Of a DNA stretch of 50,622 nucleotides, positions 7,450 to 15,428 are shown in pieces. This DNA comes from Bacteroidota bacterium. Its GTDB lineage: Bacteria > Bacteroidota > Bacteroidia > Flavobacteriales > Flavobacteriaceae. The notes under the pieces are model-generated. The model saw only the letters and a list, made by a program, of their open reading frames with translations, was not told where the DNA came from and ran no database searches. Position 1 is the first letter of the stretch. Each line of letters opens with the position of its first letter. The position numbers were made by a program, and so were the translations under genes. The stretch covers positions 1 to 50,622 of the forward strand of contig QMOV01000007.1 of NCBI GenBank assembly GCA_003650305.1, read 5' to 3'.

Positions 7450-8676
7450 ATGGGTTTAAAAAGAATATTACATAACTTAAAAGAAAAGTATAGAGGCACC
7501 AAGATGGAGACAGCGTTTGGCGCACTCCATACCTTTTTGTATTTGCCAAACGAAACCACTCATGGTGGCACTCATATAAAAGTTGCCGATGATTTAAAAC
7601 GTACAATGAATACAGTGATTATATCACTTATTCCGTGTTTAATCTTTGGGATGTTTAATACTGGTTATCAGCATCATTTAGCATTTGGAGATATTCAAGC
7701 AGTAACTGGAGGATTTTTTAGCAGTGAATTCTGGACATTGGCTAATTTTACAGTTGGTTTCTGGAAAATACTCCCTTTAATTATTGTTTCTTATGTTGTA
7801 GGATTAGGTATAGAAGTTTTATTTGCTACAATTAAGAAACATGAAGTAGAAGAAGGATACTTGGTAACAGGAATGTTAGTGCCATTAATTGTTCCTATTG
7901 ATATTCCTCTTTGGATGCTTGCTGTAGCTGTAATATTTGGTGTTGTAATAGGTAAAGAAATATTTGGAGGTACAGGAATGAATATCTTAAATCCTGCCTT
8001 AACCATTCGCGCATTTTTATTCTTTGCTTATCCAACTTGGATGAGTGGAGATAAAGTTTGGATAGAAGGTGCAGTAAAAAGAACTCAAGACATTGCAGAA
8101 GGCGCGAACCTTGATGCCATTTCGGGTGAAACCATATTAGGAAGTCTAGCGCAAAACAATGATGTTGGGTATTCGGTAATGGATATGTTTTACGGATTTG
8201 TTCCAGGTTCAGTTGGCGAAACATCAGCATTACTCATAGTATTAGGAGGTCTGTTTTTAATCTTTACTAAAATAGGAAGCTGGAGAATCATGTTATCATC
8301 TGTGATAGGAACATTGGTAATGGGATTAATATTCAATTTTGTTGTGGATTCCGAATGGATTTCTGAAAGCAGTAAATTCTACGGTTTAATGGATACAATG
8401 TTTTGGCATCACTTACTTATTGGTGGTTTGGCATTTGGTATTGTATTTATGGCAACCGATCCTGTAACAGCATCGCAAACCAACAGAGGGAAATGGATTT
8501 ACGGATTTTTTATTGGTTTCATTTCAATAATGATTCGTGTATTTAATCCAGCGTATCCAGAAGGTGTTATGTTAGCTATTTTATTAATGAATGTGTTTGC
8601 ACCAACAATAGATCATTATGTTGTTCAAGCTAATGTGAAACAAAGACTAAAAAGACTAAAAGTTAAAAGTGCCTAA
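7450..8676 (+). CDS. nqrB: Na+-translocating NADH:quinone reductase subunit B
   Basis: Integral membrane subunit that carries a covalently bound FMN and, in Vibrio, riboflavin, and takes part in sodium translocation. It is 408 residues with about ten hydrophobic helices after a cytoplasmic N-terminus (KMETAFGALHTFLYLP). The flavinylation motif is visible as DAISGETIL, making Thr228 the predicted phosphoester site for FMN (consensus D-x-x-S/T-G-A/E-T). Other family blocks are GKEIFGGTGMNILNPALTIRAF and ATDPVTASQTNRGKWIYG. ApbE, the enzyme that installs the FMN, is encoded at 13341. The 3' end runs into a repeat-rich spacer, and the last residues (KQRLKRLKVKSA) look repeat-related. Confidence 0.97.
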   Translation: MGLKRILHNLKEKYRGTKMETAFGALHTFLYLPNETTHGGTHIKVADDLKRTMNTVIISLIPCLIFGMFNTGYQHHLAFGDIQAVTGGFFSSEFWTLANFTVGFWKILPLIIVSYVVGLGIEVLFATIKKHEVEEGYLVTGMLVPLIVPIDIPLWMLAVAVIFGVVIGKEIFGGTGMNILNPALTIRAFLFFAYPTWMSGDKVWIEGAVKRTQDIAEGANLDAISGETILGSLAQNNDVGYSVMDMFYGFVPGSVGETSALLIVLGGLFLIFTKIGSWRIMLSSVIGTLVMGLIFNFVVDSEWISESSKFYGLMDTMFWHHLLIGGLAFGIVFMATDPVTASQTNRGKWIYGFFIGFISIMIRVFNPAYPEGVMLAILLMNVFAPTIDHYVVQANVKQRLKRLKVKSA

Positions 8677-8692
8677 AATGCGCTTAATATTA

Positions 8693-8798
8693 AAAGTACT
8701 TAAAGTTATAAGTGTAACTAAAGTACTTAAAGTTAAAAATAAAAATATAATTATAAATAACTTAAGTGCACTTCAAGTACTTACAACTTTAGACACTT
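8693..8798. repeat. Direct and inverted repeats between nqrB and nqrC
   Basis: A 16-bp direct repeat AAAGTACTTAAAGTTA occurs at 8693-8708 and 8720-8735. The segment 8759-8798 contains a degenerate inverted copy (its complement reads ...AAGTACTTGAAGTGCACTTAAG...). The whole could fold into a long imperfect stem in the nqrBC mRNA. The nqrB 3' end has related CTAAAAGTTAAAAGTG text. Confidence 0.75.
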
Positions 8799-8806
8799 GA
8801 AAAAAG

Positions 8807-9556
8807 ATGGAAAAGAGAACAGATAAAAATTCATATACAATATTATTTGCCATCGGAATGGTAATAATTGTAGGTTCATTATTAGCTTTTTCTGCAGCAG
8901 GATTAAAAGAAAGAATAGATGAGAATAAGCGTATAGAAAAGCAGCTAAACATTTTGTATGCTATGGGAGTAAATGAAAACGAAGGTCGTAGCATGAGCTT
9001 TGTTTCTAAAGATATAGTTGCTGTTGAGTTTTCTAAATACATTACAAAACAATTGGTAATACAAGGAGACAATGTAACCGAAGATACTAATGCATACTTG
9101 ATTGATATTAAAAAAGAACAATCATCAGCTAAAGATAAATCTTACAAAAGACAATTGCCATTATTCATAGGAGAGAAAGATGGAAAAACATTTTACATTG
9201 TTCCAATTAGAGGAAAAGGACTTTGGGATGCTATTTGGGCATATGTAGCCATGGATACCAATATGGTTGTACAAGGTGTGTTTTTTGACCATAAAGGAGA
9301 AACAGCAGGTTTAGGATCAAATATTAACCAACGTTTCTTTATGGACGATTTTACTGGAGAACACCTATTAGATGCTTCAGGGAAATTTAAAGGCATTACA
9401 ATTTCAAAAAGTAATGCAGATCCAAAAAACATTGATAAAACAGATAATGAAGTAGATGCTATTGCAGGATCAACAATTACTGGAGATGGTGTTTCTGCAA
9501 TGCTAAAATCCGAATTGAAATTGTATCTACCTTATTTTAAAAATTTAAAAAAATAA
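8807..9556 (+). CDS. nqrC: Na+-translocating NADH:quinone reductase subunit C
   Basis: Subunit with one N-terminal membrane helix (about 9-30, YTILFAIGMVIIVGSLLAFSAAGL) and an extracytoplasmic FMN-binding domain. The covalent FMN site is in DAIAGSTITGDGVS, giving Thr223 as the predicted attachment residue (family consensus S-G-A-T, here A-G-S-T). GLWDAIWAYVAMD and GETAGLGSNI are conserved FMN_bind blocks. The length of 249 fits the family (about 250-260). It follows a 130-nt repeat-bearing spacer and is separated from nqrD by only 3 nt. Confidence 0.97.
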   Translation: MEKRTDKNSYTILFAIGMVIIVGSLLAFSAAGLKERIDENKRIEKQLNILYAMGVNENEGRSMSFVSKDIVAVEFSKYITKQLVIQGDNVTEDTNAYLIDIKKEQSSAKDKSYKRQLPLFIGEKDGKTFYIVPIRGKGLWDAIWAYVAMDTNMVVQGVFFDHKGETAGLGSNINQRFFMDDFTGEHLLDASGKFKGITISKSNADPKNIDKTDNEVDAIAGSTITGDGVSAMLKSELKLYLPYFKNLKK

Positions 9557-9559
9557 CTT

Positions 9560-10207
9560 ATGGGATTTTTATCTAAAAAAGATGTCGCATTAATCAAAGA
9601 TCCTTTATTCGACAATAATCCAATTACCATTCAAGTACTTGGTATTTGTTCGGCTCTTGCAATTACTGCAGAGTTAGAAGCATCTATTGTAATGTCAATT
9701 TCAGTTTTGTTTGTAATGGGATTTGGTAATGTTATTATTTCATTAATACGAAATATTATTCCTTCTAAAATTAGAATTATTGTGCAATTAACAGTAGTTG
9801 CTGCTTTAGTAATTATTGTCGATTTAGTACTGAAAGCTTTTGCTTACGAATTAAGTAAAACACTATCTGTTTTTGTAGGATTAATTATTACCAATTGTAT
9901 TATTATGGGACGTTTTGAAGCTTTTGCATTAGCAAACGGACCTTGGCGTTCATTCCTAGACGGAATTGGAAACGCTTTTGGATATGCCATTATTTTAATA
10001 ATTGTAGGTTTCTTTAGAGAATTATTAGGGTCTGGAACTTTGCTGGGAATTCAAGTATTAGGAGATCCAATAGAAAAAACTGGAGCTTATGCGTTTGGAT
10101 ATGAAAATAATGGATTTATGTTACTTGCACCAATGGCATTAATAGTTGTAGGAATTATTATTTGGGTACAGCGAAGTAGAAATGAAGCATTAATAGAAGA
10201 TCATTAA
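9560..10207 (+). CDS. nqrD: Na+-translocating NADH:quinone reductase subunit D
   Basis: 215-residue membrane subunit of the NqrDE/RnfAE family with about six helices. NqrD and NqrE form an inverted pair around an intramembrane 2Fe-2S cluster. The matching cysteines are seen here as Cys30 (LGICSAL) and Cys113 (TNCIIMG). GRFEAFALANGPWRSFLDGIGNAFGY and FFRELLGSGTLLG are strong family blocks. It starts 3 nt after nqrC. The 54-nt spacer to nqrE holds a repeat fragment. Confidence 0.97.
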   Translation: MGFLSKKDVALIKDPLFDNNPITIQVLGICSALAITAELEASIVMSISVLFVMGFGNVIISLIRNIIPSKIRIIVQLTVVAALVIIVDLVLKAFAYELSKTLSVFVGLIITNCIIMGRFEAFALANGPWRSFLDGIGNAFGYAIILIIVGFFRELLGSGTLLGIQVLGDPIEKTGAYAFGYENNGFMLLAPMALIVVGIIIWVQRSRNEALIEDH

Positions 10208-10216
10208 TAAAAGATA

Positions 10217-10247
10217 ATTGTCATTTTGAGCCAAGCGAAGAATCTTA
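10217..10247. repeat. Interspersed repeat fragment between nqrD and nqrE
   Basis: The text TTGTCATTTTGAGCCAAGCG followed by AAGAATCTT is of the 'GTCATT-TGAG-CGAAGAATC' type of short dispersed intergenic repeat common in Flavobacteriaceae. It fills most of the 54-nt spacer. Identification as a repeat family rests on general familiarity, since only this copy is complete in the window. Confidence 0.5.
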
Positions 10248-10261
10248 TCAAAACATAGAGT

Positions 10262-10984
10262 ATGGAATATTTAGAATTATTTTTCAAATCAATATTTATA
10301 GATAACATGGTATTTGCCACATTCTTAGGAATGTGTTCTTATCTGGCAGTATCTAAAAAAGTAGCCACAGCAGTAGGTCTTGGAGCTGCAGTAATTTTTG
10401 TTCTATTGGTTACTGTGCCTTTAAACTGGTTGTTGGATCAGTTCATTTTACAGCCTGGAGCATTATCATGGTTAGGTGAAGAGTTTGCTGATTATGACTT
10501 AAGTTTCCTGTCATTCATCTTATTTATAGCAACTATTGCAACTATGGTGCAATTGGTAGAAATAGTAGTAGAAAAATTTGCTCCTACATTATATAATTCA
10601 CTTGGTATTTTTTTACCATTAATTGCTGTAAACTGTGCCATTTTAGGAGGTTCGTTGTTTATGCAATCTCGTGAAATTCCAACACTTGGTTTAGCCACAG
10701 TTTATGGAGTAGGTTCAGGAATTGGTTTTTTCTTAGCTATTCTAACTATTGCTGCAATTCGTGAAAAAATAAGATATTCTAATGTTCCACCACCTTTAAG
10801 AGGATTAGGAATTACATTCATTATAACAGGATTAATGGCAATAGGGTTTATGAGTTTTGGTGGTATGTTAACTGGAGGCGAAGAAGAAGAAAAAACAGAT
10901 GAGAAGGCAGTAAAAGTTGATTCTAAAGACGATAAGGAAAATGACAAGAAAGAATTAGCCACCACAATAAAAGTAATCGAGTAG
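10262..10984 (+). CDS. nqrE: Na+-translocating NADH:quinone reductase subunit E
   Basis: Partner of NqrD in the membrane. Cys25 (LGMCSYLAV) and Cys125 (AVNCAILGG) are the predicted ligands of the shared intramembrane 2Fe-2S centre. About six helices occupy residues 10-200. Length is 240, against about 200 in Vibrio. The extra C-terminal ~38 residues after GGMLTGG are a highly charged Glu/Lys/Asp tail with no hydrophobic segment, perhaps a soluble contact with NqrA or NqrF. nqrF begins 1 nt after its stop, implying translational coupling. Confidence 0.96.
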   Translation: MEYLELFFKSIFIDNMVFATFLGMCSYLAVSKKVATAVGLGAAVIFVLLVTVPLNWLLDQFILQPGALSWLGEEFADYDLSFLSFILFIATIATMVQLVEIVVEKFAPTLYNSLGIFLPLIAVNCAILGGSLFMQSREIPTLGLATVYGVGSGIGFFLAILTIAAIREKIRYSNVPPPLRGLGITFIITGLMAIGFMSFGGMLTGGEEEEKTDEKAVKVDSKDDKENDKKELATTIKVIE

Positions 10985-10985
10985 C

Positions 10986-12296
10986 ATGATAATATTAGCA
11001 AGTACATTAGGGACAGTTATAGCAACAGTTGTTTCATTTTTGGTTATAACATTAGCATTAGTTGCGTTGTTATTAGTTGTAAAACAGAAATTATCACCAT
11101 CTGGTCCTGTAACTATTAAAATTAATGGAGAAAGAGAAATTGAAGTCGCTTCGGGAGATAATTTGTTAACTACATTAAGTGCTCAAAAAATATTTTTACC
11201 ATCGGCTTGTGGTGGTGGAGGAACATGTGTACAATGCGAATGCCATGTATTAAAAGGTGGAGGAGAAGCACTACCAACAGAGACTCCTCATTTTACACGT
11301 AAAGAGTTAAAAGAAGGCATACGTTTGGCTTGTCAGGTTAAAGTTAAACAAAACATGGAAATTACTATTCCTGAAGAAGTTTTTGGTATTAAGAAATGGG
11401 AAGCAACTGTAGTTCGCAACTATAATGTAGCTTCATTTATTAAAGAGTTTGTGGTAGAAATCCCAGAAGATATGGGTTATAAAGCAGGAGGATATATTCA
11501 AATTGAAATTCCTGAATGCGAAGTCAAGTTTTCAGACATTGATATTACATCACATCCAGAAGAACACGAAACTCCAGATAAATTTAAAGAAGAATGGGAT
11601 AAATTTGGATTGTGGCCTTTGGTTATGAAGAATACTGAAACAGTAGAACGTGCATACTCTATGGCTTCATATCCTGCTGAAGGAAGAGAAATTATGTTAA
11701 ATGTACGTATAGCAACACCACCTTGGGATCGCGCCATTAATAGTTGGATGGATGTAAATCCTGGAATTGCATCATCTTATATTTTTAATCAGAAACCAGG
11801 AGATAAAGTAACTATTTCTGGACCTTATGGCGAATTTTTTATTAACGACTCTGATGCCGAAATGCTTTATGTTGGTGGTGGAGCAGGAATGGCACCAATG
11901 CGTTCCCACTTGTATCATTTATTTAGAACCTTAAAGACAGGACGTAAAGTAACCTATTGGTATGGAGGACGCACAAAACGCGAGTTATTTTATTTAGATC
12001 ACTTCTATAAATTAGAAAAAGATTTTCCAAACTTTAAATTCTATTTGGTGTTATCTGAACCCTTACCAGAAGATAATTGGGTCGATAAAAAAGAGGTTAA
12101 TGATCCTGAAGGCGACGGATTTAGAGGTTTTGTGCATCAAGCGGTAATTGATGAATACTTATCTAAACATGATGCACCAGAAGATATCGAGTTATATTTC
12201 TGTGGTCCTCCATTAATGAACAAAGCTGTACAGAAAATGGGTGAAGACTTTGGTCTTCCAGATGAGAATATTAGGTTTGATGACTTTGGAGGGTAA
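10986..12296 (+). CDS. nqrF: Na+-translocating NADH:quinone reductase subunit F (NADH dehydrogenase)
   Basis: The electron-input subunit: it oxidises NADH through FAD and passes electrons to a 2Fe-2S centre. It is 436 residues. An N-terminal membrane anchor (about 1-32) is followed by a ferredoxin domain with ligands Cys75, Cys81, Cys84 and Cys116 (SACGGGGTCVQCECH ... LACQVKV). An FAD domain follows (RAYSMASYPAEG, consensus RxYSxxS), then an NAD domain (YVGGGAGMAPMRSH) and the C-terminal CGPP motif (YFCGPPLMNKAV). It is the last gene of the operon and is followed by a strong hairpin at 12346-12378. Confidence 0.97.
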   Translation: MIILASTLGTVIATVVSFLVITLALVALLLVVKQKLSPSGPVTIKINGEREIEVASGDNLLTTLSAQKIFLPSACGGGGTCVQCECHVLKGGGEALPTETPHFTRKELKEGIRLACQVKVKQNMEITIPEEVFGIKKWEATVVRNYNVASFIKEFVVEIPEDMGYKAGGYIQIEIPECEVKFSDIDITSHPEEHETPDKFKEEWDKFGLWPLVMKNTETVERAYSMASYPAEGREIMLNVRIATPPWDRAINSWMDVNPGIASSYIFNQKPGDKVTISGPYGEFFINDSDAEMLYVGGGAGMAPMRSHLYHLFRTLKTGRKVTYWYGGRTKRELFYLDHFYKLEKDFPNFKFYLVLSEPLPEDNWVDKKEVNDPEGDGFRGFVHQAVIDEYLSKHDAPEDIELYFCGPPLMNKAVQKMGEDFGLPDENIRFDDFGG

Positions 12297-12297
12297 T

Positions 12298-12322
12298 ATT
12301 CCTGTTGAAGCAGGAATCTCAT
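12298..12322. repeat. Short hairpin repeat (TTCCTG...CAGGAATCTCAT type) after nqrF
   Basis: ATTCCTG-TTGAAG-CAGGAAT, followed by CTCAT, is a 7-bp hairpin with a 6-nt loop. The same layout with the same AATCTCAT flank recurs at 27621-27660 and 29397-29422. Confidence 0.65.
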
Positions 12323-12345
12323 GATGAGAATTCTAAAACATAAAT

Positions 12346-12378
12346 AGCCCTCACAGGTTTTTAAAACCTGTGAGGGCT
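12346..12378. terminator. Bidirectional hairpin terminator after the nqr operon
   Basis: A near-perfect inverted repeat with 16-bp arms: AGCCCTCACAGGTTTT at 12346-12361 and its complement at 12363-12378. The T/A runs fall inside the stem near the loop, not after it, so it is a stable mRNA 3' end more than a textbook intrinsic terminator. It lies about 50 nt after nqrF, before the convergent DUF6090-type gene. Confidence 0.65.
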
Positions 12379-12465
12379 TATTGAATAGACAAATACCAAT
12401 ATGAAAGTGTTGGTTTTTATGTATTATACGACAAAAGAATTTAATTATTTTAAACGTTTCTTTAA

Positions 12466-13229
12466 TTAATTTTTATTTAATTCTTCATCTATTAAAAGAA
12501 TAAGTTGATTTGTAGTTTCCATAATGTTAGAATATTCTGTGATAAGTAATTCACTATTATATTTGGAGAGTACAAATCCGTTCTTAAATGTTTGATTATT
12601 CAATAATTCTTTTACTTGAGAAATATCTAGATCTTCAACATTCGAGATATTATCAGCTTGGGCATTGAAATTTTTAAATGCTTTGTTAAGATCTGCAATA
12701 GAAAAAAAAGTATCATAAAGATAACTTTCAAAATCTTGCTGCATTTCGCTCTCAATAAAGGTTACTCTTTTAAAACTAGCTTGCATATTCTGAATGTTAT
12801 CTTTTATAGCTTTGCTGGATATTAGTGATAACTTACCTGAATTCATTAATTCTTGATAAGTATTATCATTTTGTTCAAAAGGATACCAAACCATTACATT
12901 GAGACCATAACGATTAAATGCATTAACATCTAACAGTTTAGTATCTTCAAAAAATTCAAGAATACTATCTGTAGCTTTAATAGATATTTTTCTTGTCGAA
13001 ATAAATTCTTCAAGGGAGTAAGGTTCAAATTTAAGTCGGCTTTAATATTGTCTAAATAAGTAAGCTCTAATATTCTATTTTTTCGATGTTCATTCCAATT
13101 ATTAATCTGCAATGCAATGAGAATACCTATGACCAAAAGAACAATTTCACCAATAGCATATTTTAGGTATTTTCCTGTTTTACCTCTATTAAGAAGGTCT
13201 TGACGTATTTTGCGAAAGAATTTAATCAT
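12466..13229 (-). pseudogene. DUF6090-type membrane protein gene, broken by one frameshift
   Basis: The 5' part from the ATG at 13229 encodes the typical start of this Bacteroidota family (MIKFFRKIRQDLL, GKYLKYAIGEIVLLVIGILIALQINNWNEHRK: cytoplasmic N-terminus, one membrane helix). The frame diverges from the family after LDNIKADLNLN and stops at 12930. Another frame, open from 13041 to 12466, supplies the rest (EPYSLEEFISTRKISIKATD ... TYQELMNSGKLSLISS, a block typical of the family). Joining the two gives about 254 residues, the expected length. The indel must lie in the overlap 12930-13041, most likely near 13020-13041. It is either a real pseudogene or a one-base sequence error. Function of the family is unknown. 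Confidence 0.75.
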
Positions 13230-13340
13230 AGGGAATTAAAAAATAGTTAGTTAGCGATTTTAAAGTTAAACAAATTTTATTCAAATAGATTTTAGTAGTA
13301 ATTTTACGATATAAACAAAACATTTTCATAGCTTTAAAAG

Positions 13341-14324
13341 ATGAAAAGAATACTATCATTCATACTCATTGCATTATTAATTGTTTCCTGTAAACAAGAA
13401 GAAAAGAACGTTATAATTTCTGGAGCTGTGTTTGGCACATCCTTTTCAGTTCAATATTATTCTGAAAGCAATCTTAATTTCGAAACTCAATTTGATAGTT
13501 TGTTTTATGTCATTAATAAGTCGATGTCAACCTATCAAGTCAATTCAGATATTTCTAAATTGAATAGGAATGAAGCTGTACTTGTAGATAGACATTTTAT
13601 TAAAGTTTTAGATGCTTCACATGTGATTTATAAACAAACCAAAGGCGCTTTCGACCCAACTATTGGTGTTCTAGTAAATGCTTGGGATTTTGGACCAGAA
13701 GGAGAAATAGCCAATTTAGATAGCTTAAAAATTGACAGCTTAATGCAGTTTGTTGGGTTGGACAAGGTTAACCAAATTAATAGTACAATCCTTAAACCAA
13801 AAGGCACATTTATAGATTTTAATGCCATTGCTAAAGGTTATGGTGTAGATGTAATTGCAACCTTTTTAGAACATCGAAATATTGAAAATTATTTGATCGA
13901 AATAGGAGGAGAGATACGAGCAAAAGGTATAAATTTTGAAAAACAATCTGCTTGGAAAATTGGTGTTGAAAACCCAAATTTTGAAGGAGAACAATCTATA
14001 CTAAAAGCCATTACACTACATAATGAATCTATGGCAACATCAGGAATATATCGTAAATTTAAAGTAGATGAAAATGGCAATAGGTATTCTCATATAATCA
14101 ATACTAAAACTGGCTATCCTAGTAAAACCAATTTATTAAGTATATCAGTAATAGCAAAAAACTGCATGACTGCTGATGCTTATGCCACAGCTTTTAAAGC
14201 TATGGGAATTGAAAATGTTAAAACCTTTTTAAAAGAGCATCCAGAACTAAAGGCATTTTTAATTTTTGAAAATGATAAGAAAGAATTAGAAACTTTGTCA
14301 ATTAATGGGTTTCCAGAAAACTAA
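13341..14324 (+). CDS. apbE: FAD:protein FMN transferase, lipoprotein form
   Basis: ApbE transfers FMN from FAD to Thr of target proteins outside the cytoplasmic membrane. In Na+-NQR organisms it matures NqrB and NqrC. 327 residues. The N-terminus is a lipoprotein signal with lipobox IVSC and lipidated Cys17. Family blocks are GTSFSVQYY, MSTYQVNSDISKLN, GAFDPTIGVLVNAWDFGP, the IDFNAIAKGYGVD core, LIEIGGEIRAKG, and the C-terminal MTADAYATAFKAMG with the metal-binding Asp/Thr. Its position about 1 kb after nqrF, with only the broken gene between, fits a role in Nqr maturation. It converges on the methyltransferase gene 12 nt away. Confidence 0.95.
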   Translation: MKRILSFILIALLIVSCKQEEKNVIISGAVFGTSFSVQYYSESNLNFETQFDSLFYVINKSMSTYQVNSDISKLNRNEAVLVDRHFIKVLDASHVIYKQTKGAFDPTIGVLVNAWDFGPEGEIANLDSLKIDSLMQFVGLDKVNQINSTILKPKGTFIDFNAIAKGYGVDVIATFLEHRNIENYLIEIGGEIRAKGINFEKQSAWKIGVENPNFEGEQSILKAITLHNESMATSGIYRKFKVDENGNRYSHIINTKTGYPSKTNLLSISVIAKNCMTADAYATAFKAMGIENVKTFLKEHPELKAFLIFENDKKELETLSINGFPEN

Positions 14325-14336
14325 TTTTTGTCATTC

Positions 14337-15101
14337 CTATTTGGTAACCACAGGAATAATTTCACCTTTTGCTAAACAAAATCTTTTTATATCTTCTTCG
14401 GAAAGTTTAGAGGTATAATCTACTTCTTCAACTTTAAAACCTACACTACGAAGTTTATTAAAATAATCACGACCATACACACGAACATGATCGTATTGTC
14501 CAAAGATTTTTGCACGTTCTCTTTTGTTTGTAATACTATAGTCTTCAAAAGTTTTTTCACGAGACAAGTCTTGTGGAACTTGAAAAATGCCAATTCCTCT
14601 AGGTTTTAAAACACGATACAGTTCTTGCATTGCTTTAATATCATCAGGAATATGTTCCAACACATGATTGCAGAGAATTACATCGAATTCATTATCATTA
14701 AACGGAAGATTACAAATATCTGCTTTTACATCTGCTAAAGGAGAAAGTAAATCGGTAGTAGTATAATCCAGATTCTTCATATTTCTAAAACGTTTATAAA
14801 AGGCTTGTTCTGGAGCAAAGTGAAGTGCTTTTTTTTTGGCAGAAAAGAAATCTGTTTCATTTTTTAAGTATAGCCAAAGTAATCTATGTCTTTCAAGCGA
14901 GAGCGTTGAAGGAGATAGAGCATTATCTCGTTGTTTGCTATAACCATATGGCAAAAAACTTTTAAAGCTTTTACCATCAATAGGATCGGTAAAAGTATCT
15001 CCTTTTAAAAAGAAAGCTAAAAATGGACGTATGGTATAACTTAACCTGATTAGGAAAGGTCTTGGTAAAAAGTTTAATATGAATTTGAAGAGTTGTTTCA
15101 C
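14337..15101 (-). CDS. SAM-dependent methyltransferase (type 11)
   Basis: 254 residues. A basic, hydrophobic N-terminus (residues 1-35) may associate with the membrane. The methyltransferase core follows: ALHFAPEQAF in the motif I position, YTTTDLLSPLADVKADICNLPF (acidic residue of motif II), and FDVILCNHVLEHIPDDIKAM, the signature of type 11 enzymes. The substrate is not evident. It is the last gene of an apparent map-cupin-methyltransferase operon: 7 nt separates it from the cupin gene. Confidence 0.85.
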   Translation of the reverse strand: MKQLFKFILNFLPRPFLIRLSYTIRPFLAFFLKGDTFTDPIDGKSFKSFLPYGYSKQRDNALSPSTLSLERHRLLWLYLKNETDFFSAKKKALHFAPEQAFYKRFRNMKNLDYTTTDLLSPLADVKADICNLPFNDNEFDVILCNHVLEHIPDDIKAMQELYRVLKPRGIGIFQVPQDLSREKTFEDYSITNKRERAKIFGQYDHVRVYGRDYFNKLRSVGFKVEEVDYTSKLSEEDIKRFCLAKGEIIPVVTK

Positions 15102-15108
15102 AAAAAAA

Positions 15109-15426
15109 TTATTTATAATCTTCTCTTACTGGGCAAAACGTATCAGTTACAAGACAATCAGTCAAAGCAACAGCACTATGTGAAACATTTGAAGGAATTA
15201 TGGTAAACATACCAGGCTCCAGAATTTTAGTTTCACCATCAATTGTCATTTTTAACTTGCCTTCAATTATTTGTGTGGTTTGTTCATGAAAATGAGAATG
15301 CTTTGGTAAAACAGCACCTTTTTTAATTTCTATAAACCCAATAGTACTATTTTTAGTATGAAAATAACGACCTTTAATGCCTTTTACAAGAAGTCTTTCA
15401 GGAATTTCAGAAATATTTGTAGTCAT
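15109..15426 (-). CDS. Cupin domain protein
   Basis: 105-residue single-domain cupin. Motif 1 is GAVLPKHSHFHEQTTQIIEGKLKM with metal-ligand His, His, Glu; motif 2 is PGMFTIIPSNVSHSAV with the last His. Such small cupins bind Fe, Mn or Zn and may be isomerases, dioxygenases or sensors; the sequence does not say which. It sits 2 nt after the map gene stop and just before the methyltransferase gene, so it is likely co-transcribed with both. Confidence 0.88.
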   Translation of the reverse strand: MTTNISEIPERLLVKGIKGRYFHTKNSTIGFIEIKKGAVLPKHSHFHEQTTQIIEGKLKMTIDGETKILEPGMFTIIPSNVSHSAVALTDCLVTDTFCPVREDYK

Positions 15427-15428
15427 AA

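Noticed and set aside
7895-8230. 111-residue antisense frame inside nqrB
   Set aside because: Lies wholly opposite a well-supported membrane subunit gene; a by-product of its codon pattern.
12346-12378. Possible attachment site or mobile-element end after nqrF
   Set aside because: Perfect dyad directly after an operon end with no integrase or target duplication; a transcription 3'-end hairpin is sufficient.
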